Positions 30,364 through 39,539 of a DNA stretch of 64,000 nucleotides are shown here, in pieces. This stretch comes from Pseudomonas lini. Lineage in GTDB: Bacteria; Pseudomonadota; Gammaproteobacteria; Pseudomonadales; Pseudomonadaceae. Location: NCBI RefSeq assembly GCF_001042905.1, contig NZ_JYLB01000004.1, positions 667,569 through 731,568 of the forward strand. Reading direction: 5' to 3'. Position 1 is the first letter of the stretch. Each line of letters begins with the position of its first letter. The position numbers and the translations under genes are program-made. The notes below the pieces were generated by a model. It had not been told where the DNA came from. It made no database searches and saw nothing but the letters and a program-made list of their open reading frames with translations.

Positions 30364-31806
30364 ATGGAACTGATTCCCGTAATTTTGTCTGGCGGAGTGG
30401 GTAGCCGGTTGTGGCCCGTTTCTCGAGAGGCCCATCCAAAGCCGTTCATGGATCTGCCAGATGGCCAGAATCTAATCCAGAAAACTTTCCTTCGTGCTTC
30501 GCGTCTGGAAGGTGTTGTGGAGGTTCTTACGGTGACCAACCGGGAACTCCTGTTCAAGACCGAAGACGAGTACGGCGCAGTCAACACGCTCAAACATTCG
30601 CAAGGTTTCATCCTTGAGCCTTTCGGACGTAATACAGCCGCCGCCGTTGCTGCCGCCGCGCTTCAACTGGAAGCCACTCATGGCCCCGACGCCCAAATGC
30701 TGGTGCTGGCGGCAGACCACCTGATAAAAGACGAAACAGCATTTGCTGCGGCAGTAGCCAGTGCGGTGACGCTTGCCGCCGAAGGCTGGCTGGTAACCTT
30801 TGGTATTCAGCCGACCTATCCTGAAACAGGGTTCGGGTACATCGAAGCGCAGAAAGATGCACCTCTGAAGGATGGCCTGAAGGTTGCGCGCTTCGTCGAA
30901 AAGCCCAATCTTGAAACCGCTGAAGGCTACGTCAGTGCAGGCAACTACTATTGGAACTCCGGGATGTTCTGCTTCCGGGTCGGCACTTTGCTGGAAGAAC
31001 TTCGTCAGCATGCCCCGGACGTAGTGGAAGCTGTCAGCAAAACCATTGAAAGTTCGCGCCTCACTACCTCTGACAAATATCGTTGCCTGGCACTCGACGC
31101 TGATGCATTCGCAGAGGTTCCGGACATCTCCATCGATTACGCATTGATGGAGCGCTCCTCCAAAGTAGCGACCATCCCTTGTGATATCGGTTGGAGTGAC
31201 ATCGGGTCCTGGAATGCCGTCAGTGAGCTGACCGAGCCTGATGAAAACGGCAACCGTTTTGAAGGCGAGGTGCTGTCCCACAATTCCCGCAACAACTACG
31301 TAAACAGTGAAGATCGACTGACTGCGTTGGTTGGGGTTGAGGACTTGCTGGTCATCGATACCCCGGACGCGGTGATGATCGCCCACAAAGATCATGCCCA
31401 AGACGTAAAACATATCGTCAATCAGCTCAAGGCGGCCAGCCATACGGTCCATTTGCTCCATCGTACCGTGCATCGCCCTTGGGGGACCTACACAACCCTG
31501 GAAAATGGCGAGCGCTTCAAAATCAAACGCATTGTGGTGAAACCCAAGGCGTCGTTGTCCTTGCAGATGCACCATCACAGAAGCGAACACTGGATCGTCG
31601 TCAGCGGGATGGCCAAGGTCATCAACGACCAGCAGGAGTTGATGTTGAACACCAACGAGTCCACCTTCATTCGTGCTGGTCATCAGCACCGTTTGATGAA
31701 CCCGGGCGTCATAGACCTGGTGATGATTGAAGTGCAAAGTGGCGACTATCTTGGCGAGGACGATATCGTTCGTTTCGAAGATAATTACGGCCGCGTCGAT
31801 AATTAA
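30364..31806 (+). CDS. manC: Mannose-1-phosphate guanylyltransferase / mannose-6-phosphate isomerase
   Basis: This 480-residue type II bifunctional enzyme has an N-terminal GDP-mannose pyrophosphorylase domain with LSGGVGSRLWPVSREAHPK at residues 9-27. Its C-terminal cupin isomerase domain carries RPWGTYTTLE and MHHHRSEHWIVVSG metal ligands. It converts fructose-6-P and mannose-1-P steps toward GDP-mannose and is homologous to AlgA/WbpW. Its product is the substrate of Gmd downstream. A hairpin terminator follows it. Confidence 0.95.
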   Translation: MELIPVILSGGVGSRLWPVSREAHPKPFMDLPDGQNLIQKTFLRASRLEGVVEVLTVTNRELLFKTEDEYGAVNTLKHSQGFILEPFGRNTAAAVAAAALQLEATHGPDAQMLVLAADHLIKDETAFAAAVASAVTLAAEGWLVTFGIQPTYPETGFGYIEAQKDAPLKDGLKVARFVEKPNLETAEGYVSAGNYYWNSGMFCFRVGTLLEELRQHAPDVVEAVSKTIESSRLTTSDKYRCLALDADAFAEVPDISIDYALMERSSKVATIPCDIGWSDIGSWNAVSELTEPDENGNRFEGEVLSHNSRNNYVNSEDRLTALVGVEDLLVIDTPDAVMIAHKDHAQDVKHIVNQLKAASHTVHLLHRTVHRPWGTYTTLENGERFKIKRIVVKPKASLSLQMHHHRSEHWIVVSGMAKVINDQQELMLNTNESTFIRAGHQHRLMNPGVIDLVMIEVQSGDYLGEDDIVRFEDNYGRVDN

Positions 31807-31830
31807 CAGTACTTTGGCATTGCTAAGTCA

Positions 31831-31863
31831 GGTCGGTGAGGTTTCCATCGGCCAGGCTTTTTT
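31831..31863 (+). terminator. Candidate Rho-independent terminator after manC
   Basis: GGTCGGTG pairs with CATCGGCC (8 bp, two G-U pairs) and is followed by AGGC and six T. It may be leaky, since manB starts 93 bases on in the same direction. Confidence 0.6.
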
Positions 31864-31956
31864 GCATTCGGCCTGGTCCTGATTCATTTCCATCGTGGCG
31901 AGCGTGCAGAGCCGTTAAATCGGCCTCGCCTCCACATACCTCAGCAAGAGAGCGGT

Positions 31957-33330
31957 ATGAATACCCCGATCAATACCCAGTGTTTCAAAGCCTATGACAT
32001 TCGTGGCCAGGTGCCATCCGATCTCAATGCAGAGGTGGCTTACCGGATAGGCCGGGCCATGGTTACCGAATTGCAAGGTAAAAGCATTGTGCTGGGGCGT
32101 GATATGCGGCTCGAAAGCCCGATGCTGGCAGAGGCGATGACGCGTGGATTGCTGGAGGCGGGCGCAAACGTCATTGATATCGGTTTGTGCGGAACTGAAG
32201 AAGTCTACTTTGCAACCAGCGCGTTCAAGGCGGACGGCGGAGTAATGATCACTGCCAGCCACAATCCCAAGGGTTACAACGGGATGAAGCTTGTAAAGTC
32301 TGAATCTCGACCGATCAGCGGCGACACGGGGCTCAATGCCATACGCGACCGTGTGGCAAGTGGTGATTTGGGTGCCTTGGCTGCAGGCCCCGGCGAAGTT
32401 CGATTCGAGCTGGATAAGACGGCCTACATCGAACATCTTCTGAGTTACGTCAATGTGGCTGATCTCAAACCGCTGAAAATACTTGCTGATCCGGGCAATG
32501 GCGCTGCCGGCCCTGTGCTGCAGGAATTGGTCAAAAAGTTGCCATTCGAATGGGTGATCATCAACGCCGAGCCTGATGGCGATTTCCCCAACGGTGTACC
32601 CAATCCGCTTCTTCCAGAGAACCGCACGCTGACACGCCAAGCGTTGTTGGCAAACGGCTGCGATTTGGGGATTGCGTGGGATGGTGACTTCGATCGTTGC
32701 TTCTTTTTCGACCAGGAAGGCCGCTTCATCGAGGGCTATTACCTGGTCGGTCTGCTGGCAGAAATGCTGCTCAAGAAAAACCCCGGCTCCAGGATCATCC
32801 ATGACCCAAGGTTGACCTGGAACACGATCGATCAGGTTCGATTGGCGGGCGGTGTTTCAGTACAATGCAAGACCGGCCACGCCTTCATAAAAGAGCGCAT
32901 GCGTCTGGAGGATGCAATCTACGGCGGTGAGATGAGCGCTCACCATTACTTCCGGGATTTCGCCTATTGTGACAGCGGCATGATTCCCTGGCTGTTGGTA
33001 ACCGCATTGATGTCTGCGACGGGAAAAAACTTAGCCCAGCTTGTTGATGAGCGCGTTGCCGCCTATCCGTGCAGCGGTGAAATCAACTATCGAGTGAATG
33101 ATGTATCTGCGGCGCTAGAGGAGGTCCTGGCACATTATTTACCTCAAGGGCCTCATCTTGATCAAACCGATGGCGTCGGTCTGGAGTTTCCTGACTGGCG
33201 ATTTAATCTCCGGGGTTCGAACACAGAACCTCTGTTGAGGTTGAATGTGGAAAGCAGAGGGAATCCAGCGCTTGTGGCGTTGAAAGTCAAAGAAATTGAG
33301 GGACTGCTGAACAGTAGATATATGGAATGA
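31957..33330 (+). CDS. manB: Phosphomannomutase / phosphoglucomutase
   Basis: This 457-residue alpha-D-phosphohexomutase has the active-site phosphoserine loop TASHNPKGYNGMK, the metal loop WDGDFDRC, the sugar-specificity loop GGEMSAHHY and the phosphate-binding RGSNTEPLLRLN. It interconverts mannose-6-P and mannose-1-P, linking the two activities of ManC. It is of the CpsG/RfbK type, and a separate algC is expected elsewhere. It lies between manC and gmd, so the three genes form a GDP-4-keto-6-deoxymannose supply set. Confidence 0.94.
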   Translation: MNTPINTQCFKAYDIRGQVPSDLNAEVAYRIGRAMVTELQGKSIVLGRDMRLESPMLAEAMTRGLLEAGANVIDIGLCGTEEVYFATSAFKADGGVMITASHNPKGYNGMKLVKSESRPISGDTGLNAIRDRVASGDLGALAAGPGEVRFELDKTAYIEHLLSYVNVADLKPLKILADPGNGAAGPVLQELVKKLPFEWVIINAEPDGDFPNGVPNPLLPENRTLTRQALLANGCDLGIAWDGDFDRCFFFDQEGRFIEGYYLVGLLAEMLLKKNPGSRIIHDPRLTWNTIDQVRLAGGVSVQCKTGHAFIKERMRLEDAIYGGEMSAHHYFRDFAYCDSGMIPWLLVTALMSATGKNLAQLVDERVAAYPCSGEINYRVNDVSAALEEVLAHYLPQGPHLDQTDGVGLEFPDWRFNLRGSNTEPLLRLNVESRGNPALVALKVKEIEGLLNSRYME

Positions 33331-33340
33331 CAAAACGGTT

Positions 33341-33362
33341 CTCACTTCCACAAGGAAGGTGA
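33341..33362 (+). other. Small hairpin between manB and gmd
   Basis: CTCACTTCC with GGAAGGTGAG forms a stem with one bulged base and an ACAA loop. There is no T run, so it looks like an RNA-processing or stability hairpin rather than a terminator. Confidence 0.4.
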
Positions 33363-33431
33363 GGGGCAGCAATAAGTTGGCTCTCTGATAGAGACATACT
33401 GTTCGATTGATTAATTTAAATTGGTGAAAAA

Positions 33432-34526
33432 ATGAGCGACAAGAAAGTAGCGTTGATTACGGGTATTACTGGTCAAGATGGTGCTTACCTTGCTGAGTTC
33501 CTGCTCAAGAAAGGTTATTCGGTACACGGTATCAAGCGTCGTAGCTCCCTGTTCAATACTCAGCGTATTGACCATCTCTACCACGACCCGCACAACCAAG
33601 GCTATGATCTCAAGCTGCACTACGGCGACCTGACCGATTCAAGTAGCCTGATTCGTATCGTGCAAGAAGTACAACCAGATGAAGTCTACAACCTCGGGGC
33701 GCAAAGCCACGTTGCGGTTTCCTTCGAATCGCCAGAATATACTGCTGATACTGATGCCATGGGTACATTGCGCATCCTAGAAGCAATCCGCATCGCTGGT
33801 CTTGAGAAAAAGACCAAGTTCTATCAGGCATCCACATCCGAGCTGTACGGTCTGGTTCAGGAAATTCCACAGAAAGAAACCACGCCGTTCTATCCGCGTT
33901 CCCCTTATGCCGTCGCCAAGATGTACGCCTACTGGATCACTGTGAACTACCGTGAGTCATATGGCATGTATGCCTGTAACGGTATTCTCTTTAACCACGA
34001 ATCGCCCATCCGCGGTGAAACCTTCGTAACCCGCAAGATCACTCGCGCCTTGGCACGTATCAAGGTCGATCTGCAAGATTGCCTGTACCTCGGGAATATG
34101 GACGCCCTGCGTGACTGGGGTCATGCTCGTGATTATGTGGAAATGCAATGGCTTATGCTGCAGCAAGAAACTCCGGAAGACTTTGTGATCGCGACCGGTG
34201 AGCAGCATTCGGTTCGGGAGTTTGTTGAGGTTGCAGCGAAGGAAATCGATATCAAGATTCGTTGGGAAGGTACGGGTGTAGACGAGAAAGGTTACGACGT
34301 CGCAACCAACAAATGTATCGTTGCCGTCGATCCGCGTTATTTCCGTCCAGCCGAAGTTGAGACGCTGTTGGGTGACCCAAGCAAAGCCAAAGCCAAGTTA
34401 GGCTGGGTACCAACTACCTCCTTCAATGAGTTGGTAGAAGAAATGATGCGTGAAGATATGAGTGAAGCCAAACGCGACAAGCTGGTCGCTGAACACGGCT
34501 TTAAATACTTCAAGGGTCAGGAATAA
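33432..34526 (+). CDS. gmd: GDP-mannose 4,6-dehydratase
   Basis: This 364-residue extended SDR has the NADP motif [15 protein letters not shown] at residues 11-25, the [16 protein letters not shown] segment specific to Gmd, the STSELYG Thr/Ser-Glu and the catalytic YAVAK. It makes GDP-4-keto-6-deoxymannose, precursor of perosamine, rhamnose (D) and fucose. The next gene is a perosamine-synthase-like aminotransferase only 10 bases on, which suggests the perosamine branch. No Rmd or Fcl reductase gene is seen. Confidence 0.96.
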   Translation: MSDKKVALITGITGQDGAYLAEFLLKKGYSVHGIKRRSSLFNTQRIDHLYHDPHNQGYDLKLHYGDLTDSSSLIRIVQEVQPDEVYNLGAQSHVAVSFESPEYTADTDAMGTLRILEAIRIAGLEKKTKFYQASTSELYGLVQEIPQKETTPFYPRSPYAVAKMYAYWITVNYRESYGMYACNGILFNHESPIRGETFVTRKITRALARIKVDLQDCLYLGNMDALRDWGHARDYVEMQWLMLQQETPEDFVIATGEQHSVREFVEVAAKEIDIKIRWEGTGVDEKGYDVATNKCIVAVDPRYFRPAEVETLLGDPSKAKAKLGWVPTTSFNELVEEMMREDMSEAKRDKLVAEHGFKYFKGQE

Positions 34527-34536
34527 GGGGGCTGGG

Positions 34537-35622
34537 ATGATACCGGTATATCAGCCTTTTCTGGGCGGACGCGAAAAGGAATATGTAAACCAGTGTCTTG
34601 ATTCGACCTGGATTTCCTCTCGCGGAGAATTTATCTCCCGCTTTGAGAGCGAGTTCGCCCGATACATCGGTGCCGAACATGCGACCACGGTGAGCAATGG
34701 CACTGTTGCCCTGCACTTGGCAATGGCTGCTCTGGGGCTTGGGCCTGGCGATGAGGTGATTGTTCCGACGCTCACTTATGTGGCGTCCGTCAACACCATC
34801 ATGCAAACCGGGGCCAGTGTCGTTTACGCTGAATCCCTGGCGGATACCTGGAACGTCAGCGTTCCAGACATCCGAAGCCGCATTACGCCTAAAACCAAGG
34901 CCGTCATGGTCGTGCACTTGTACGGTCTGGCATGTGACATGGATGAGGTCGTTGCTCTGTGTAAAGAGCACAATCTACTGCTGATTGAAGACTGTGCAGA
35001 AGCCTTTGGCTCTCTGTACAAAGATCAGCATGTAGGGACTTTTGGTGATGTCGCTACGTTCAGCTTCTTCGGAAACAAGACCATTACCACCGGTGAGGGT
35101 GGGATGGTAGTGTCCAAAAACAAGGACATTCACGAAAGAGCCTGTCACCTAAAAAGCCAGGGTGTGTCCAAGACCCGCGAGTACTGGCATGACGAGTTGG
35201 CGTTCAACTATCGGATGACCAACATCTGCGCAGCAATCGGCCTTGCCCAGTTGGAACGTGCAGACGAGATCATCACGCTTAAGCGGCAGGTTGCGGACTG
35301 GTATCGCGAAGCACTCGAAGGGCTTCCGCTGCAGATGCATGCAGAGCAACCAGGTACACGTCACTCCTACTGGATGTGCTCGGTGCTGTTGGATGATCCG
35401 AGTCAGCGCCAGGCATTGCGTGATCATTTGAAGAACAAGGGCATTGAGACACGCCCTCTGTTCGCTCCTGCTCATAACATGCCGCATTGCAAGACGGAGG
35501 AAACCTTTCCGGTAGCGCAGGACCTTAGCTCGCGAGGGATGAACCTTCCGAGTTATCCGACCCTGAGCCGAGAACAGGTGCAGCAGGTTGCAGACGAAAT
35601 CAGGGCGTACTTTTCTGCCTGA
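34537..35622 (+). CDS. per: GDP-perosamine synthase (DegT/DnrJ/EryC1 aminotransferase)
   Basis: This 361-residue PLP aminotransferase has the substrate-binding N-terminus MIPVYQPFLGGREKEYV, the aspartate in LLIEDCAEAFGS and the PLP lysine in SFFGNKTITTGEGGM. The FFGNKTITTGEGG form is that of the perosamine synthase (Per/RfbE) group. Together with the adjacent gmd this supports 4-amination of GDP-4-keto-6-deoxymannose. ATG 34537 is used; the frame opens earlier inside gmd. That it makes GDP-perosamine rather than another 4-amino sugar is inferred from motif and context. Confidence 0.85.
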   Translation: MIPVYQPFLGGREKEYVNQCLDSTWISSRGEFISRFESEFARYIGAEHATTVSNGTVALHLAMAALGLGPGDEVIVPTLTYVASVNTIMQTGASVVYAESLADTWNVSVPDIRSRITPKTKAVMVVHLYGLACDMDEVVALCKEHNLLLIEDCAEAFGSLYKDQHVGTFGDVATFSFFGNKTITTGEGGMVVSKNKDIHERACHLKSQGVSKTREYWHDELAFNYRMTNICAAIGLAQLERADEIITLKRQVADWYREALEGLPLQMHAEQPGTRHSYWMCSVLLDDPSQRQALRDHLKNKGIETRPLFAPAHNMPHCKTEETFPVAQDLSSRGMNLPSYPTLSREQVQQVADEIRAYFSA

Positions 35623-35717
35623 TTTAATAGTGATCCGGGGAAGAGTGCAAACCCTGGATATCTTCAAGTGCAGCGCCAGGATTGGCTGGCGTTGTAACTA
35701 AAAATCCAGAGGAAGTA

Positions 35718-36500
35718 ATGATTTCGTACTTTTCCCGCGTTTGGGGGGCCCGTTACTTTTGGGTGCACCTTGCCTTATCAGATCTACGCTCGCGATGGAG
35801 GCGATCTTTTTTTGGCGTCATGTGGTCAATCATCCAGCCGCTCGGGTTGACACTATTATTAAGCTTGGTGTTTAGCAAAATATTTAACGCGGACATTGTG
35901 ACGTACGCCCCCTATGTACTATCAGGAATTATTGTCTGGGATTACATCGCCGCCAATACGGTGGGGGGCTCACTATCCTTTGTGCAAGCTGATGCCTATA
36001 TCAAGCAATGTAATCACCCATTAGCCATATACACCCTTCGTACAGTGGTAGGCAGCTCGATTGTGCTCATGCTGGCGAGTGTTTCGTTATACGTATGGGT
36101 ATTGGTGATAATGCCGCAAAACTTTGGGTGGAGCTGGCTGGCTACATTAACGATTTTTCCGGTTTTGGCGATGATTGCCTGGCCGGTGTCAACGATCCTT
36201 GCCTATTTCAGTACCCGTTTCCGGGACATCCCTCATGCTCTTGGGCTTGTGATGCAGGCGCTGTGGTTCGTATCTCCTGTGTATTTCGAAGCCAAGATGT
36301 TCCAAAACGGAGGGCTTCATGCGTTAGTTGACTACAACCCTATCTACCACATCCTCCAAATCATCAGGGCGCCTCTGTTGCAGGGCCAATGGCCGACGTT
36401 TGAAAACTATGCTTTCAGCTTGGGCACCGCGTTGCTCTTTGCCTTGATCGCGATCATGGTCGGCAAAAAGTCTGAGCGTAAAGTGATTTTTTATCTATGA
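35718..36500 (+). CDS. wzm: O-antigen ABC transporter permease Wzm
   Basis: This 260-residue ABC-2 type membrane protein has about six transmembrane helices, with the RWRRSFFGVMWSIIQPL cytoplasmic stretch before the first and the ISPVYFEAKM-like loop (VSPVYFEAKMF) after the fourth. It is the channel for undecaprenyl-diphosphate-linked polysaccharide across the inner membrane. ATG 35718, preceded by AGAGGAAGT, is chosen over 35682. Its stop overlaps wzt (ATGA). Confidence 0.92.
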   Translation: MISYFSRVWGARYFWVHLALSDLRSRWRRSFFGVMWSIIQPLGLTLLLSLVFSKIFNADIVTYAPYVLSGIIVWDYIAANTVGGSLSFVQADAYIKQCNHPLAIYTLRTVVGSSIVLMLASVSLYVWVLVIMPQNFGWSWLATLTIFPVLAMIAWPVSTILAYFSTRFRDIPHALGLVMQALWFVSPVYFEAKMFQNGGLHALVDYNPIYHILQIIRAPLLQGQWPTFENYAFSLGTALLFALIAIMVGKKSERKVIFYL

Positions 36501-37258
36501 AAAACAATCGAATCTCACTAAGTAGTGTCAATCTTCACTACGCGGCAGTAGCCTACAAAGACAGATCGGTAAAGTCTTTGATGGCCGGGCTCTTGCGCCA
36601 ACGTCCGCAAAACACTGGGATTGCAGACATACATGCACTAAAAGATGTGAGTGTCGAAATTGTCAGTGGCGAACGTGTTGGCCTGCTAGGGCATAACGGC
36701 GCAGGCAAAAGTACGTTTCTCAAGACTGTTGCAGGCCTTTATCCTATCTCCAGTGGCACGTTGAAGGTGGTTGGGCAGGTTCGCTCCTTGTTCGATTTGA
36801 GTCTTGGTTTTGAGCCCGATGCTACAGGCCGGGAAAATATCCTCTACCGCGGCTTGCTACTCGGCCTGACGCCGCGCTTCATGCGCGAAAAAGAGGCCGA
36901 GATCGTTGAGTTTGCAGGATTGGGCGAGTTCATTGATTACCCGATAAAGACCTACTCTGCTGGAATGCAGGTTCGCCTGGCCTTTGCAATCTCTACGACC
37001 GTTGGAGGCGACGTGCTGTTGCTTGACGAGGTTATCGGGGCTGGGGATGCCAACTTCATGGCTAAGGCCAAAGCACGAATTACTAGTTTGATCGAACAAG
37101 CTGAGATCCTGGTTCTTGCTTCTCATGATCTGGGGGCGTTGAGATCGATCTGTACCCGTGGGTTAGTTTTCCATCATGGTACATTGATGTTTGATGGAAA
37201 TATTGAAGCGGCCATTGCTGAATATGCATCTATTAATGGACTGAATAATGTCGGATAA
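36497..37258 (+). CDS. wzt: O-antigen ABC transporter ATPase Wzt (short form)
   Basis: This 253-residue ATPase has Walker A GHNGAGKST, the polysaccharide-export variant signature YSAGMQVRLAFAI, Walker B VLLLDEVIGAGD and the H-loop LASHDL. It pairs with Wzm. It ends right after the ATPase domain and lacks the C-terminal carbohydrate-binding domain that recognises capped O-chains in E. coli O8/O9a. No WbdD-like terminator gene is seen. This suggests export coupled to synthesis without cap recognition. The next glycosyltransferase start overlaps it by 11 bases. Confidence 0.92.
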   Translation: MKNNRISLSSVNLHYAAVAYKDRSVKSLMAGLLRQRPQNTGIADIHALKDVSVEIVSGERVGLLGHNGAGKSTFLKTVAGLYPISSGTLKVVGQVRSLFDLSLGFEPDATGRENILYRGLLLGLTPRFMREKEAEIVEFAGLGEFIDYPIKTYSAGMQVRLAFAISTTVGGDVLLLDEVIGAGDANFMAKAKARITSLIEQAEILVLASHDLGALRSICTRGLVFHHGTLMFDGNIEAAIAEYASINGLNNVG

Positions 37259-39539
37259 ACCATTGCGGGTCATGTGGCTTCTGAATCACGGGGCCGCACG
37301 AAAGTTTGAGATCCCGATGCTCAAAGCGATGGGCATCAATGAAATATTTCTTCCTAAATCATTTCCTCAGGAAATCGGATTTCGTTCGGCAAGCATTGAT
37401 TATTCCGAAGACGATAATCTGACTGTGCCACGCGATGAGCTAGAGATACTGAATGCCCAAAATTGGTATAAATCGCCTACGAAAGAAGCTTGGGCGATAG
37501 CTAATAAGCATTTTGATATCTGTTTTTTTATATGTCAGTCGCTTGGTTTTATGAGCGAAGTGTCCCGATCATTTCAAGGCGCTGCTATTTGGCGAGCATA
37601 TGGTCAACCTGTCGACGTAAACTATTCGGTTGTTGTCAGGGCCATGATGCATGGTAGCCAATCCGTTCAACGACTAGGGCGCCGTCTCTGGTTTGGCATT
37701 GCATATGAACACCTCGCGAATGTTGAACCTTTATATCTTCAGCGACGCAAAGTCTTTTTACCGCTAGGATTAAGTAACTGCAGTATTAATGATATATGGA
37801 AAGGGCGTGAAAAGGTTATCTTTTTCGTTTGCCCAGACATAGGTCCAAGCAGTTATTACGGCCAGATCTATAATGATTTTACGCGTGATTTCGGCGATTT
37901 CCCCTATAAGGTTGGGGGGGCTCAACCTATTGAAGTTGACGATCCTAATGTACTGGGTTTTGTGACGCATGAAGAGCATGATAAAAACATGCGAGAATGT
38001 CGGCTTATGTTTTACCATTCTCGTGAACCGAATCATATTCATTACCACCCTTATGAAGCTATAAGAGTTGGCATGCCTCTTGTATTTATGTCGGGCGGCA
38101 TATTAGATCGTATGGGAGGTATAGGTTTACCGGGTAGATGCCAAACAATCGCTGAAGCTAAGGATAAAATCCGGAGAATCTTGAATGATGATGTCGATCT
38201 AATTCGACGAATTCGTGAAACTCAGGCGGTGATGCTTGAGCCCATGCACGCAGATCGTTGCGTGGATGCATGGCGCGTTGGAATGGACAAGATAATATCG
38301 GATTTGGCGCTCATTCGTTTAGAGCAACGCCCGCTTCCTATTAAAAGAAAAAAGATTGCGGTAATTGTTCCTGTCGAGTATCGGGGTGGAAGCCTTAGAG
38401 GCGCGAAACTCATCGCACAAGCAATATTCTCTGGTAGCAGAGATTGGGGCGAGCCTGTAGACGTAATTTTACTGCACTTGGAAAGCGCTGATAGTTACCA
38501 AGATGAGGACTTTAAGGATATAAGTCCCGAAATTCAGCGGCGAGCGTTTTGTTGGGAAAGTTTGGATCATCCCAGAGCTCGGCGTGCAATGAGATATGCT
38601 GGGCATGACGGTTGGGAACCAACCTACAACAAGTATCTATGCGTTGATGACGGTATTAAGCAATTGTTAGATTGTGATGCCTGGGTAGTAGTTTCTGATC
38701 GGGTATCGGCGCCATTGCTACCGCTGAAGCCATGTTTATTTGTGGTGTACGACTACTTACAGCGTTACGAGGACAACTCTACGATACGGGATAGCGCCTT
38801 CATTGACGCTGTTCGTTTGGCGCAAAAAGTAATTGTGACGACGGAGTTTACCAAGAGAGATGTAATTCAATATGCAGGGGTAGATCACGAGCGAGTTGTC
38901 AAATTGCCGATGCTAGCCACAGATTTTTCTGATGAGAAGCTAGGTGCGATTACACGACGGTCAGATACTAAGCCATATTTTGTGTGGACTACGAACGCAG
39001 CTGCTCATAAAAACCATGAAAATGCTTTCAAGGCCCTTGGCTTCTACTACGACAGTCTAGACGGAAAAATGGATTGTCATATTACTGGTGTCAGTACTAA
39101 AAAATTGTTAAAAAGCGATGCGGCCCACTTGCGTGGAGCAATAAAATTAGTCAAATCAAGCGAAGCACTCAAAAAGAATGTTCATTTTCTTGGTGAGCTG
39201 CCTGATTTTGAATACCGGTATGTCCTTGGTAACGCAGCATTTCTGTGGCATACCGCAAAAATTGATAATGGAACGTTTAGCGCGATTGAAGCAGCTTATT
39301 TAAACGTCCCGACGCTGAGTAGCGATTACCCTGCTATGCGTGAAATCGATGAGCAGTTTTCTTTGAATCTGGAGTGGATGGATTCAAGCGATTATAGAGA
39401 GATGGGGCGTAAGCTAAAAGAGATGGAGTTAACGCATCTTTCGAGGTCCGCTACGCTACCAGGTGTTGCACGTCTAAGCGAACAGCATGTGGAGAAACTC
39501 GGTGTTAAGTACTGGGAAGTAATCAGAGAATGTCTATGA
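37248..39539 (+). CDS. Two-domain glycosyltransferase (GT4-like C-terminal half)
   Basis: The protein has 763 residues. The C-terminal part (about 370-760) is a GT-B enzyme with the GT4-type segment FVWTTNAAAHKNHENAFKAL and the acidic motif FSAIEAAYLNVPTLSSDYP. The N-terminal part (about 1-360) looks like a second GT-B-type unit, with VIFFVCPDIGP and HYHPYEAIRVGMPLVFMSGG resembling nucleotide-sugar-binding ends, but I cannot name its family. A dual-site polymerase, as known for several Wzm/Wzt-type O-antigens, is plausible. Codon use is AT-rich compared with gmd and earlier genes. It is tightly coupled to wzt upstream and the next transferase downstream. Confidence 0.75.
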   Translation: MSDKPLRVMWLLNHGAARKFEIPMLKAMGINEIFLPKSFPQEIGFRSASIDYSEDDNLTVPRDELEILNAQNWYKSPTKEAWAIANKHFDICFFICQSLGFMSEVSRSFQGAAIWRAYGQPVDVNYSVVVRAMMHGSQSVQRLGRRLWFGIAYEHLANVEPLYLQRRKVFLPLGLSNCSINDIWKGREKVIFFVCPDIGPSSYYGQIYNDFTRDFGDFPYKVGGAQPIEVDDPNVLGFVTHEEHDKNMRECRLMFYHSREPNHIHYHPYEAIRVGMPLVFMSGGILDRMGGIGLPGRCQTIAEAKDKIRRILNDDVDLIRRIRETQAVMLEPMHADRCVDAWRVGMDKIISDLALIRLEQRPLPIKRKKIAVIVPVEYRGGSLRGAKLIAQAIFSGSRDWGEPVDVILLHLESADSYQDEDFKDISPEIQRRAFCWESLDHPRARRAMRYAGHDGWEPTYNKYLCVDDGIKQLLDCDAWVVVSDRVSAPLLPLKPCLFVVYDYLQRYEDNSTIRDSAFIDAVRLAQKVIVTTEFTKRDVIQYAGVDHERVVKLPMLATDFSDEKLGAITRRSDTKPYFVWTTNAAAHKNHENAFKALGFYYDSLDGKMDCHITGVSTKKLLKSDAAHLRGAIKLVKSSEALKKNVHFLGELPDFEYRYVLGNAAFLWHTAKIDNGTFSAIEAAYLNVPTLSSDYPAMREIDEQFSLNLEWMDSSDYREMGRKLKEMELTHLSRSATLPGVARLSEQHVEKLGVKYWEVIRECL

